NCBI RefSeq assembly: GCF_900604285.1
Contig: NZ_UWNY01000001.1
Location: 496,001-560,000, forward strand
DNA: 64,000 bases
Source: Varibaculum vaginae
GTDB taxonomy: Bacteria > Actinomycetota > Actinomycetes > Actinomycetales > Actinomycetaceae
Reading direction: 5' to 3'
Below the pieces are notes generated by a model. The model did no database searches. It was not told the origin of the DNA and was given only the letters and a program-made list of their open reading frames with translations. The stretch's first letter is position 1. Each line of letters starts with the position of its first letter. The position numbers were made by a program, and so were the translations under genes. Positions 25,876-34,984 of this stretch are shown one piece after another.

Positions 25876-28800
25876 ATGAAGCAGCATGCCAAAAAACTGA
25901 CGGCCACCGGATTTGCCTTAGCCTTGGCGGGGGTTCTACCAGCTACAGGGATTGCGCAAGCCGCGCCCGAGCCTACCGAACCCACTAATCCTGCGGATAG
26001 TCAGCAACAAAACCAGCAGCCGAATCCGAAACAAAAATCAGCAAAGCAGCTAGAGGAAGCCAAGAAAGCGGCACAGGACAGCGCTGCGACGGCCGCCAAG
26101 GCCGATAGGGAAGCAAAGGAAGCCTCACAAGCGGCAGCTACAGCTGCAAAAGAATCCGGGGAAAAGTCTGCTGCCAGTGAAAAAGCGAAGAAAGACGCCC
26201 TCAACGCTCTAGTTAAAGCACAGAAAGATAGTGCGGACGCAGTCACGGATGCGAAAGTTCTCCTCAAAAAGGCAAATGAGAATAAAACCGCTGCCGATGT
26301 CGCCGCAAAGGCAGCAGGAGAAACCTTGGCTCAAGCTGAGCAAGCTAAAGCTGTGGCCGATAAAGCAGTTGCGGATAATCCTGCTCCCGATGCCGAACAG
26401 TTACAGGCCGCTAAAGATAAGGTAGCGAAAGCTGAGAAAGCTAAGCAGGCAGCAGAAGCTAAGCAGGCAGAGGCGCAAAAGGCGCTAGCAGGGGCACAAG
26501 AGAAGGCGGAGGCCGCGGAAAAGCAATTACAGGCCGCCAAAGATGCTCAGACGAAAGCCGATACCGCGAAGCAGGCTGCAGAAGCCGATGTTAATGTCAA
26601 GCAGCAAAAAGTTGAGCAGCTACAGAAAAAAGTCGCTGACTTGGCCGAGGGTGAGTCAGCGGCGTTGCAAGAACAAATAAAAGCCGCCCAAGAAGCCTTG
26701 GATAAAGCCAAGGGCGAGTTGACCGCCGCCAAAGAGTTAGCTGCTCAATGGCAAACTGAGGTAGAGGAAGCTCAGAAAACAGCTACTGCTGCGCAAGGTG
26801 AGTTCGAGGCGAAACAAGCTACTGTCGAACAGCTAAAGAAAGATAAGGGTGCGGCGGAACAGGCAGTAAAGGATGCCAGCGAGCAGATAAAACTAGCCCA
26901 GGGGGAGCAGGCGCAAGCCGAGGCTTCACTAGCTGCTCGCCGAGGTGAAACAGCGGCAGCTAAGAAGGCTGCAGATGAGGCTAAAACCGCGCAAGCACGG
27001 GCAGGAGAGAATCTGGCAAAGGCGCGTGAGGCAAAAGAGCAGGCTGATGCAGCGGTAAAGGCTGCAGAAACAGAAGTAGCAAACGCGAAAAAAGCGGTGG
27101 ACGAAGCCGCAGAAAAGTTCAACCAAGGTAGCTTCGGGTTCTTTAAAGCCATGGGCTCGCAAGCAGCTATCGACATCCTAAATAACGCTCAGTATGCTAG
27201 CTACACCAAAAAAGGCGATCCCAATGACGCCACTTCACTGGAAAATATGAAAGTTACTTTCAAGTGGATTCGGGAAGCAAATCGGTTGAGAGCTTTAGAA
27301 GGGCTAGCCCCTTTGAAAGTCACTGATTTGCTGACGGCCATGGCACAATCGAATGCCAACTGGTCTGATACTAATATGGATCATTCTAGGCAGCCTCATA
27401 AAGACCCGGATGCCCTGATGATAGGGGAAAATCTATCCTGGGGTGCAGGAGATGGAGCCTATTTTGCGAATCCCTTTGGTGATCAAACCAATTCTGGAAA
27501 AGAAATAAAGAAAGATGAAGGCGACGGATTCCAGTATGTGATTTGCTACTTCGATGGTTCATTCTGCACGGCTGATGGCTGGTATTGGGGAGAGAAGCGA
27601 AACTACGATTCTCAAAAAGCCGGTGAAACATGGAATGGGAAGAAAAATACGGGAGTAACTGGGCATTACGAAAACCTGATAGAAGATTTCAATGTAACTG
27701 GTTATGCTGCAAGTACTGATCCTAATGGTCAATATAAGCCCACGCACAGTCAAGTTTTCGCGAAGCAAGAAACATATACTACCGGTAAAGCGTATACCGT
27801 TGATGAATACGAAAAACGGTTCTTGGATTACTACAACTCGGTGACTCCGGAGGGTGCCAAGAAGAACCTAGAGGCTGCGGAAGCGAAGCTGGCAGACTTG
27901 CAGGCTAAGGCGAAAACTGCGGACGAAAAAGTTACTAGTGCCGAAAAGGATGCAGCCTCCGCTCAGACAGAAACTGAAGCCAAGGATGCACTATGGCAAA
28001 CCGCACAGCACCAAGAAGCTGACGCCGCAGCAGCTATCGAAACCGCCCGGCAAAAGGTAACGGAGGCGGAAAACAAGAAGACAGCTGCCGAGGGTGAGGT
28101 AAGAGAAAAAGAACAGGCATTGCAGGCTGCTGCTGCCGCCGCTACTGCCGCTGAGGGCGCCCTCACCAATGCGAAAGCCGAAGTAACTGCCGCGCAGCAA
28201 GCCCTAGAAGGGGCGCAGCAGGATGTCAAGGAAAAAGAAGCTGCGCAAACGGAAAAACAGCAAGCGCTAGACGGGCTTACGGTTGGTGACGCCTTGGCCG
28301 CGGCACAAAAAGAATTAACGCAGGCGCAGCAGGAACTAACCGCTGCGAATGAGAAAGCCCAAGCAGCTGCCACCCAGCTGGGAAAGGCAACACAAGCGCA
28401 GCAACAAGCTCAGGAAGCTAAAACGGCAGCAGATGAGGCTCAGGAACAAGCGGCGCGTGAAAACCAGCAGGTAACGGAAACGGTCAGCCAGGCTGAAAAT
28501 GAGCGTGCTAACGCACAACAGCAATTAAATCCTCTAGCTGAGCAGCAGATAGCCCACGATCAGTTGGTAGCTAAGGCTGCGAAGACAGCCCAAGACTTGC
28601 AACAGGCCAAAGCTATTGCCGATAAAGCCAGCGAAGACTTGCGAGTAGTAACCAAAGTTGCCGTCGACCTACAAAATGAGCTGAACGCCAAACAAGCTTT
28701 GGCGAAGAAACTGAATGATATTAAGGGGGAGCAGGCTTTGATAGCCGGGCTTACCGCTGGGGATAGCGACCTAGATAATCTGGGATTGCCCGCCCTCTTT

Positions 28801-29433
28801 AACGCCTATCCAGATACTGTTACTGCCGCTCAGCATGCGCAGCAAGAAGCAAAACGGTTAGCGGAAATAGCTGAGCGTGCGCAGAAACTGCAGCAGAAGA
28901 CCGCCGAGGAAAATCAGCAGGCTCAAGCCAAACTGGCGGTTGCCCAAACAGAATACGCTCTTTACCATCAGGTTCAAGCTGTCGCTGCCATCAACCAGGC
29001 AACTTCTTTCGCACCTGGGGATACAATGCAGGTGCATTTCACGGGATTCAGTCCCGGGAGCATGAACCGGGTAGTCATGCATTCAACTGTGGTTGACCTC
29101 GGAGTTCATATGGCGGTAGGGAAAGGTGAATTCATCGTTCCCGTCAGGATCCCAGGTGAACTGGGTGCCCACACCATTACCGCCACCAATGAATGGGGAG
29201 AGAGTGCTAGCTTCAAATTTAAAGTAGTCGAAAAACTACCGGAAAAGTCCAGCGGTAAGAAAGTAATCAAATCTGTCGTGATTGAAGACGCTAACACTGG
29301 GAAACCGGCTACCGGAGAGCAAATGCCCGTTACCGGGGTATCTGCGAGTTCCTTGGTGGCATTGAACTCCCTAGCGGTAATCACTGGAGTGGGACTGGTA
29401 GCTGTTAGCCGCCGTCGTACCCAAGAGGTCTAG
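25876..29433 (+). CDS. Sortase-anchored CAP-domain coiled-coil surface protein
   Basis: A 1185-aa secreted protein. It has a signal peptide (residues 1-29, cleavage near AQA-AP), an Ala/Lys/Glu-rich coiled coil (about 50-415), a CAP/SCP domain (about 418-660) with MDHSRQPH, MIGENLSWG and GHYENLIEDF as its core motifs, a second long coiled coil (about 665-1035), an Ig-like beta domain (about 1040-1120), and a cell-wall sorting signal MPVTG at 1150 followed by a hydrophobic stretch and SRRRTQEV. MPVTG departs from LPXTG only in its first residue. Two Cys in the CAP domain may form a disulfide. Probably a wall-attached adhesin or stalk presenting the CAP domain; the ligand is unknown. Confidence 0.88.
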   Translation: MKQHAKKLTATGFALALAGVLPATGIAQAAPEPTEPTNPADSQQQNQQPNPKQKSAKQLEEAKKAAQDSAATAAKADREAKEASQAAATAAKESGEKSAASEKAKKDALNALVKAQKDSADAVTDAKVLLKKANENKTAADVAAKAAGETLAQAEQAKAVADKAVADNPAPDAEQLQAAKDKVAKAEKAKQAAEAKQAEAQKALAGAQEKAEAAEKQLQAAKDAQTKADTAKQAAEADVNVKQQKVEQLQKKVADLAEGESAALQEQIKAAQEALDKAKGELTAAKELAAQWQTEVEEAQKTATAAQGEFEAKQATVEQLKKDKGAAEQAVKDASEQIKLAQGEQAQAEASLAARRGETAAAKKAADEAKTAQARAGENLAKAREAKEQADAAVKAAETEVANAKKAVDEAAEKFNQGSFGFFKAMGSQAAIDILNNAQYASYTKKGDPNDATSLENMKVTFKWIREANRLRALEGLAPLKVTDLLTAMAQSNANWSDTNMDHSRQPHKDPDALMIGENLSWGAGDGAYFANPFGDQTNSGKEIKKDEGDGFQYVICYFDGSFCTADGWYWGEKRNYDSQKAGETWNGKKNTGVTGHYENLIEDFNVTGYAASTDPNGQYKPTHSQVFAKQETYTTGKAYTVDEYEKRFLDYYNSVTPEGAKKNLEAAEAKLADLQAKAKTADEKVTSAEKDAASAQTETEAKDALWQTAQHQEADAAAAIETARQKVTEAENKKTAAEGEVREKEQALQAAAAAATAAEGALTNAKAEVTAAQQALEGAQQDVKEKEAAQTEKQQALDGLTVGDALAAAQKELTQAQQELTAANEKAQAAATQLGKATQAQQQAQEAKTAADEAQEQAARENQQVTETVSQAENERANAQQQLNPLAEQQIAHDQLVAKAAKTAQDLQQAKAIADKASEDLRVVTKVAVDLQNELNAKQALAKKLNDIKGEQALIAGLTAGDSDLDNLGLPALFNAYPDTVTAAQHAQQEAKRLAEIAERAQKLQQKTAEENQQAQAKLAVAQTEYALYHQVQAVAAINQATSFAPGDTMQVHFTGFSPGSMNRVVMHSTVVDLGVHMAVGKGEFIVPVRIPGELGAHTITATNEWGESASFKFKVVEKLPEKSSGKKVIKSVVIEDANTGKPATGEQMPVTGVSASSLVALNSLAVITGVGLVAVSRRRTQEV

Positions 29434-29457
29434 GAAGCCAAACCTCCCTAAGCAATT

Positions 29458-29498
29458 AAAGGTTGTCCCCGGGCTTAATAAGCCCGGGGACAACCTTT
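29458..29498. terminator. Strong bidirectional terminator
   Basis: A 19-bp perfect stem (AAAGGTTGTCCCCGGGCTT and its complement) with a 3-nt loop, between the surface protein gene and the converging DUF4190-like gene. Confidence 0.92.
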
Positions 29499-29564
29499 AC
29501 TCAATTAGCTAACCGGAAAATAGGTAGCTAAAAAATGAGAGAAAAAATAGTTTAAATTAAGAAC

Positions 29565-30347
29565 CTATTTGAGTAGCCAGGTAGCCGCGGCTTCTTTATC
29601 TATGATGTTTCCAAAGTAGGAAATGCTAGCAGCATCAGGTTTGACCGCAACAAATCCCGTCACTGTTCCGGCGGCTTTTAAGGTTCCACTGCCCAGCGGT
29701 TCTTCATCCAGGAAAGGAATTTCTGTATCTTCCATATTTCCGGAATCCGATGTTTGCTTCCAGTCAAACTGGTTGTAATCTATCGGTTCAGAGCCGGTAT
29801 TTTTGTAGGTAACTGTCACAAGAAGATATTTTTTATCAGCCTGATCAGTCTTTTCCGCTTTGGAATCTACTGATACCTGTAAACCATTGTCCAAAGTAAC
29901 CGCTTTCCCGATGGCAAGCTTGCTGTTATCTGCCTTCTGATCATCTTTCTTGGAATCACCGGCAGCGGCTTTTTGACTCGTGCTAACAACCTTGGAACCG
30001 GAATCCAGGTCTTTCGAAACCTCGTCAAGAGCTTTTGCGAACACCCACTGCGTGAAAAGAACAATTACAATGGCTACAACGTTAATTACTACTGCAGTAA
30101 TCGTTAAACCTTTTCCGCCCGCTTTACCCTTGCGGATAGACAGGATAGCGATGATTCCTAGGATAAGCCCGATAAGAGCTAATTGGAATGCGAAGTTATT
30201 GAGAATCGGAATCCAGGAACCGATTATTGCAATAATTCCAAGCACCAGAGCAACGATTGCTAATCCTGAGGCTTTCGTGGGAACGGGAGAGGGCTGAGTA
30301 TTTTGCCCTTGAATATCGGGTGGCGTTTGAGGCTGAATATCAGACAT
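29565..30347 (-). CDS. Membrane protein with DUF4190-like helices and DUF4352-like extracellular domain
   Basis: A 260-aa protein. After a 25-residue Pro/Gln-rich cytoplasmic N-terminus there are three hydrophobic segments (about 28-50, 52-68 and 80-102) including the GLAIVALVLGIIAIIG pattern of DUF4190. A Lys/Asp-rich linker (about 115-145) leads to an extracellular beta domain with KYLLVTVTYKNTGSEPIDYN, the usual DUF4352 (telokin-like) signature. It has no enzymatic motif; relatives are surface proteins of unknown role. Divergent from the ABC exporter. Confidence 0.75.
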   Translation of the reverse strand: MSDIQPQTPPDIQGQNTQPSPVPTKASGLAIVALVLGIIAIIGSWIPILNNFAFQLALIGLILGIIAILSIRKGKAGGKGLTITAVVINVVAIVIVLFTQWVFAKALDEVSKDLDSGSKVVSTSQKAAAGDSKKDDQKADNSKLAIGKAVTLDNGLQVSVDSKAEKTDQADKKYLLVTVTYKNTGSEPIDYNQFDWKQTSDSGNMEDTEIPFLDEEPLGSGTLKAAGTVTGFVAVKPDAASISYFGNIIDKEAAATWLLK

Positions 30348-30724
30348 GATTACTTACTTTCCATAGATGCGGACACTAAAAGAATCTGCAGGATTCTATG
30401 GTTAATCCGAACCCTACAAATCATTACCTGAAAGATGAGAATAACGCGGCTGTATTGCCAAAAACGGGTCAATAATTCTCCGAATTATCTTCACTGTTCA
30501 TTAAATCTGATTCTAGCGGGGGGGATTCTGTCAAGTTAATAGTCAGATGGATTCTAAAAGATTTCTGGTGACCATAAAGGACTGCTATACCCCCCCCTAA
30601 AAGGAAGGTGGCTGCTGGAAGGTGAGGTGGTCCCAAAACGGAATAGGGCGTAAAGGAGGCTCGCCCCTGCCCCTAGAAAATGGGTGTCGCACAGTTGGCG
30701 AATGGGGGGTGTTAGTCTTTACTC
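30348..30724. other. Divergent intergenic region with G7 and C8 homopolymer tracts
   Basis: This 377-bp region between divergent genes holds no reading frame I can support. It has a run of seven G near 30518-30524 and eight C near 30590-30597, about 130-200 bp before the ABC ATPase start. No clear Shine-Dalgarno precedes ATG 30725, so the transporter mRNA may start close to the ATG. I see no long inverted repeats. Confidence 0.5.
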
Positions 30725-31567
30725 ATGGAACATGAACTCCCCAAACCTAACCCCAAACCTAAGCTGGATTCACCAGAAAAACCGGAGAGGCCCGTACCAG
30801 AACCCGCGGGGGTAGTTAATGCGATAGATGCTCAGGACGTGGTGAAACTCTACGGCAATAACCTTGCCTTAGACCATCTTTATCTGCAAATACCGGCTGG
30901 CTCATTTTTCGGGCTGGTAGGTCCTAATGGGGCTGGAAAATCCACGTTTCTGTCTATCGCTACCGGTATTTTAGAACCTGATAAAGGCACAGTTTTCATT
31001 AATGGCATCAGTATGTGGGATGAACCCGTAGCAGCAAAGGGAGCGTTGGGGGTATTACCTGATGGGATGCATATGTTTGACCGTCTCAGCGGGATTGAAC
31101 ACTTAACATTTGTCGCTCAGCTGCGCGGTCTTGATAAACAGACTGCAATTCAGCGCTCCCGTTCACTTTTGCAAACATTTGAACTGCCGCTAGATAAAAA
31201 GAAAACGATAAGCGAATACTCAACCGGTATGCGCAAGAAAATCGGTTTAGCTTTAGCGCTGGTCACCTCCCCGCGCCTAGTGGTTTTGGACGAACCTTTT
31301 GAAGCGGTCGATCCGGTTTCGGCAAACACCCTACAACAAGTGTTAAAAGAATATGTGAAGCGAGGGGGAACAGTAGTGTTATCTTCCCACGTGATGGCGA
31401 CCGTGGAATCATTATGTACCCATGTGGCAGTGATTAATCAGGGTCGTATTCTGGTGTCCGGAACCACCGAAGAAGTCGCGGCAGGGCAAGACCTGAACTC
31501 GCGCTTCCTACAGTTGGTAGGGGGACATCAGCAATGCGAAGGAGACCTGTCATGGTTGGGACGCTAA
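30725..31567 (+). CDS. ABC transporter ATP-binding protein
   Basis: Nucleotide-binding subunit of an ABC-2-type exporter, 280 aa. A Pro/Lys-rich N-terminal tail (about 40 aa) precedes the ATPase domain. Walker A is GPNGAGKST, the signature is the variant EYSTGMRKK in place of LSGGQ (common in ABC-A/DrrA-like exporters), Walker B is LVVLDEPFEAVD and the switch histidine is in VLSSHVM. It overlaps the downstream permease start, indicating translational coupling. The cargo is unknown. Confidence 0.9.
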   Translation: MEHELPKPNPKPKLDSPEKPERPVPEPAGVVNAIDAQDVVKLYGNNLALDHLYLQIPAGSFFGLVGPNGAGKSTFLSIATGILEPDKGTVFINGISMWDEPVAAKGALGVLPDGMHMFDRLSGIEHLTFVAQLRGLDKQTAIQRSRSLLQTFELPLDKKKTISEYSTGMRKKIGLALALVTSPRLVVLDEPFEAVDPVSANTLQQVLKEYVKRGGTVVLSSHVMATVESLCTHVAVINQGRILVSGTTEEVAAGQDLNSRFLQLVGGHQQCEGDLSWLGR

Positions 31568-33255
31568 TCCGGTTAAACCTGCGTTTGCAAACCAAACAGT
31601 TCACTAAACAGTGGTGGCGAATAGTCCTCGGTGTCCTAGCTATCATCTACGTGGCATTTATATTACTTGGGGTGGCAATCGGCTTTTGGCAAGCAGGTCG
31701 CGCGGGGCTTACCGCTCCGATTCAAATCTATTACGCGCTGCTTATCGTCCTGATTTGGATGATGATGGTATCGGCATCGGTAGCTGGTGAACAAAGCCTG
31801 ACCCCCCAGGCGTTAAGCCCCTATATCGGCCCTACCCGGCGCGCAGCTTGCGGATTGCTCGCGGCTAATATCGTCAGTGTTTCCTCTTGTGTAGTTTTCG
31901 TTATCTACGAGGTGTCGCTGGCGGGGTGGCTAGCTGCCGGTAGCCTTGGTGCGAGTGTGCTTACCGTTCTAAGTGGGCTGCTAGGGGTATTTTTGATTGC
32001 AGCATTCACTCAGATATTGCAAACTCGGCTGGTGTCGCGATTAACTGCCAAGCGCGCTAGCTCTCGCCAGCTTTTTACCGGTATCGGTATGCTGGTGGTA
32101 ATCGCTTTGGGATACTTGCTGGTGACTATGATTCAGCATTGGTTTGCCGATAGCGGTGGCGCAACCGCGTTTTTCCCGCTGCTGGTGCAAAAACTGACTG
32201 GAAGCACGGCGCAGATTTTTTGGTATTTCTTGGCACTTACTCCGCTTGCTCCTTTCCTGCTTGCTCCTTTCGTGATGGCTTACTTTTATTGGGGGCTGGC
32301 GCTCTCCCTCGCCTCTACCTGCTTTTATGGAATTCTAATCTTGAGGGCGTGGCCGAAGGTTTTTGCGAATGCTCTAATGGGGCGGGGGCAGGTTTTAGCG
32401 GAAGTATCCGCTGCCAAGAACTTAGATGCGTCCTTTAACGAAAATAGTGAGGACGAGTGGAGGATTCCTCTGTTAGCTCGAGTGTTACCCCTGTCGCTGG
32501 TAGGACAGATTCATTGGGCAAGAATAAGTTATTACCAGCGAAAAGACCCGCGCCAAATTATTTCCCTATCTTCGATACTGTATTTGGCAGTTATTTTTGG
32601 GATTATGTTGTGGGCAAACCATCCCTCGGGAGAAATGGTTTTTTGGGCGTTAAACGGAACTATCTTGCTGGTAGCGGTGACGGCCGCAACTGCGCTGCTG
32701 AATATGTGGTCCAATGATTCTTCCGCCTACTGGTATCAGATTATTGCCGGGGTTGCCGGTAAAACTGACAGAACCGTGCGTGTTGGGGTTCTTGCTAGCT
32801 ATCAACTTCCGGTGATGGTGGCGATTACTTTGATTTTTGGTTTCGCGCTAAAAATGGACACCTCCGCAATTATGAAATCTGCCATTTTAGCCTGCTGCTA
32901 CCTGTTAGTGGCTTTGGGTGCAAATTCTTTGATTTCTGCAGTGGTTACTATCCCCGGTCCGGCACCGGGACAGTCGGCTCTGCGTAATAATTCGGGCGGA
33001 AGCGGAAAATCTATGTTGGCTGCCATGGCATCCTCAATGGCGGCGTTATTGCTGTGTGCTCTCCCTTCGGGATTAATTGTGTTGGTCTGCGTCCTTTTGG
33101 ATACCTCTTGGGTTTCGCTCTTGATAGCTGCCCTCATCACCGCTGCGGTGCTGGCGGGGGGAATCTACGGCGGCGGAAAACTGTTAGAACGCTTCCAGGT
33201 GCGTAATCTACGCCGAGTGATGGCGTGGCCAAAACATATATATAGCGGGGAGTAA
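31552..33255 (+). CDS. ABC transporter permease (large, ABC-2-like)
   Basis: Polytopic membrane protein with roughly 12 hydrophobic segments, 567 aa from ATG 31552, the membrane partner of the preceding ATPase. The frame is open from ATG 31534, but GAAGGAGACC lies just before ATG 31552, which then begins VGTLIRLNLRLQ, a usual start for such permeases. It overlaps the ATPase stop at 31567. The size suggests a fused or two-repeat ABC-2 permease; substrate unknown. Confidence 0.8.
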   Translation: MVGTLIRLNLRLQTKQFTKQWWRIVLGVLAIIYVAFILLGVAIGFWQAGRAGLTAPIQIYYALLIVLIWMMMVSASVAGEQSLTPQALSPYIGPTRRAACGLLAANIVSVSSCVVFVIYEVSLAGWLAAGSLGASVLTVLSGLLGVFLIAAFTQILQTRLVSRLTAKRASSRQLFTGIGMLVVIALGYLLVTMIQHWFADSGGATAFFPLLVQKLTGSTAQIFWYFLALTPLAPFLLAPFVMAYFYWGLALSLASTCFYGILILRAWPKVFANALMGRGQVLAEVSAAKNLDASFNENSEDEWRIPLLARVLPLSLVGQIHWARISYYQRKDPRQIISLSSILYLAVIFGIMLWANHPSGEMVFWALNGTILLVAVTAATALLNMWSNDSSAYWYQIIAGVAGKTDRTVRVGVLASYQLPVMVAITLIFGFALKMDTSAIMKSAILACCYLLVALGANSLISAVVTIPGPAPGQSALRNNSGGSGKSMLAAMASSMAALLLCALPSGLIVLVCVLLDTSWVSLLIAALITAAVLAGGIYGGGKLLERFQVRNLRRVMAWPKHIYSGE

Positions 33256-33426
33256 ACTAATAACGCCCAGATAGGCGTGATTTGCCGCGTATGGGGTGGC
33301 GAAATTTGGGTTAGTGCCTAAAAATCTTCGCGTAGTTTTCTGTCACTTTGGCATTAAAACTGGTGAGAAGCGCTAACAACCACCCTAAAAACTGACATAA
33401 ATAGGGGTTAAAACCTGGTCTGTTGG

Positions 33427-33514
33427 CGGAGATGGAGGGATTCGAACCCTCGAGGGGCTATCCACCCCAACTCCCTTAGCAGGGGAGCGCACTAGGCCAC
33501 TATGCGACATCTCC
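33427..33514 (-). tRNA. tRNA-Ser (GCU)
   Basis: Type II cloverleaf of 88 nt on the minus strand: acceptor GGAGATG/CATCTCC, anticodon stem CTCCC/GGGAG with loop CTGCTAA (anticodon GCT), a long variable arm typical of serine, T-arm GAGGG-TTCGAAT-CCCTC, discriminator G. Confidence 0.95.
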
Positions 33515-33730
33515 AATGTCAAAGCACCCCCACAGTTTAACGGACAGTCAGGGCGTGACCAAAAACATGATGCGTGCATCTGGTCACTTGCGAGCCGATA
33601 AGACCGTTATCGAAGACCACCAAGAAAGTCGGTATTGACGAAAAATAAGCATTTATATCGGATTATCTAGGAGTCTACTCATTCCCAGGGGATAAGACTG
33701 TATCCGGGTGAACAAACGGAAATACCTAAC

Positions 33731-34486
33731 ATGATGAACATGTGTAGTGACAGTCGGCCGCCTGACGCGCAAGCGCCACAGAAAAAGCCAGCATCCGCGC
33801 TGAAACAAGCCGCACGGCTAACTGGCCCGGTGGGTATGGGATACCTGCCACTGGGAATTGCATTCGGAGCATTCGCGGTCACCCAAGGATTCCCCATTTG
33901 GATGACCATAGTATCGGCTGTGATTATTTATGCCGGTTCCATGGAATTTACCGCGGTCTCCCTAATTCTAGGCGGTATTGATTTATTTCAAATCGCCCTC
34001 ACCACCTTGTTCGTTAATTTTCGGCATGTGTTTTACGGTCTAAGTTTCCCGCTACGCAAAATAAAATCAGCCCCCGCCCGCATATATGCGATCCACTCCC
34101 TGACCGACGAAGCCTACGCCCTCAATGCTGCCCACTTGGCAGATAAGCGGTTAACCGGTTCGGTCGTCCTCTCAATCAACCTGCTCTGCCACCTGTACTG
34201 GGTAGGCGGGGTAACCGGGGGTGCCTTCCTCGGTAAAGCTCTGCCCTTCGATACCGATTTCCTGGGGTTCGCCCTGCCCGCCCTATTCGTAACCCTGGCA
34301 ATAGATGCCTACCGACAAAGCGACTATCCTCTGCTCGGCCTAGCCGCACTAGCCTGCGGTTTAATCGGCGCAATCTGGTGCGGAAAATATATGCTTATCA
34401 CTGCGCTCTCACTATTTACCGTAGTAGTTTTGCTGCATTGCACCTGGGTAATGCGCCGGAGTCCTTCTGGGAAAGGGGGCGTATAA
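33731..34486 (+). CDS. azlC: AzlC-family branched-chain amino acid exporter, large subunit
   Basis: A 251-aa inner-membrane protein with about 7-8 helices. GPVGMGYLPLGIAFGAFAV, IYAGSMEFTAVSLILGG and NFRHVFYGLSFP are standard AzlC motifs. Together with AzlD (start codon 1 bp after its stop) it should form a BrnFE/AzlCD exporter for branched-chain amino acids or methionine. No lrp-type regulator is next to it. Confidence 0.9.
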   Translation: MMNMCSDSRPPDAQAPQKKPASALKQAARLTGPVGMGYLPLGIAFGAFAVTQGFPIWMTIVSAVIIYAGSMEFTAVSLILGGIDLFQIALTTLFVNFRHVFYGLSFPLRKIKSAPARIYAIHSLTDEAYALNAAHLADKRLTGSVVLSINLLCHLYWVGGVTGGAFLGKALPFDTDFLGFALPALFVTLAIDAYRQSDYPLLGLAALACGLIGAIWCGKYMLITALSLFTVVVLLHCTWVMRRSPSGKGGV

Positions 34487-34487
34487 A

Positions 34488-34820
34488 GTGAATCCTGCGA
34501 CCTATCCCTACGCCCTGGGGGCTATCGCCGTAATCTGGGTAGTGACTTTCATTTTGCGGGCTTTCCCCTTTGTGGCGTTGCGTGGGAAAGAAGAATCACG
34601 GCTGGTTCATCTAGTGGCTACCAGCATGCCGCTAGGAGTCATGGTGATCCTGGTTGTATTTTCCTTGATGGGCATGGATTTTCGGGCGCTCAGCTCCTGG
34701 CTGCCGGCCATTGTCGGCATTTTGGTGACTGCTGCTATTCACTGGAAATGGACAAATGCAATGCTCTCTATCGTGGCTGGGGTCGCCACCTATTGGGCGT
34801 TAGGGATGTTACTTATATGA
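34488..34820 (+). CDS. azlD: AzlD-family branched-chain amino acid exporter, small subunit
   Basis: A 110-aa protein with four hydrophobic segments and the AzlD pattern FILRAFPFVALRGK near residue 20 and MPLGVMVILVVFSL in the middle. The GTG start follows the azlC stop by one base, so translation is coupled. Partner of AzlC in amino acid efflux. Confidence 0.88.
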   Translation: MNPATYPYALGAIAVIWVVTFILRAFPFVALRGKEESRLVHLVATSMPLGVMVILVVFSLMGMDFRALSSWLPAIVGILVTAAIHWKWTNAMLSIVAGVATYWALGMLLI

Positions 34821-34984
34821 GGGCGCGTCCGGGTCAAGCAACAAAGTCAGCTCCCTACAGTTCGCCCGGAAATCCGTCCTCGCCGCCGCAGCTATGCTAA
34901 AAGCGTGGAAAGCTGCGGCCGGTATCCCAATAGGACTAGGGTGAATAAGCAGGGATATGGATTGCAAGATTTGAGGAGGAAGAT

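Noticed and set aside
26001-28524. Long Ala/Ser/Cys-rich frames antisense to the surface protein gene
   Set aside because: They are shadows of the Ala/Lys/Glu-rich coiled-coil coding sequence.
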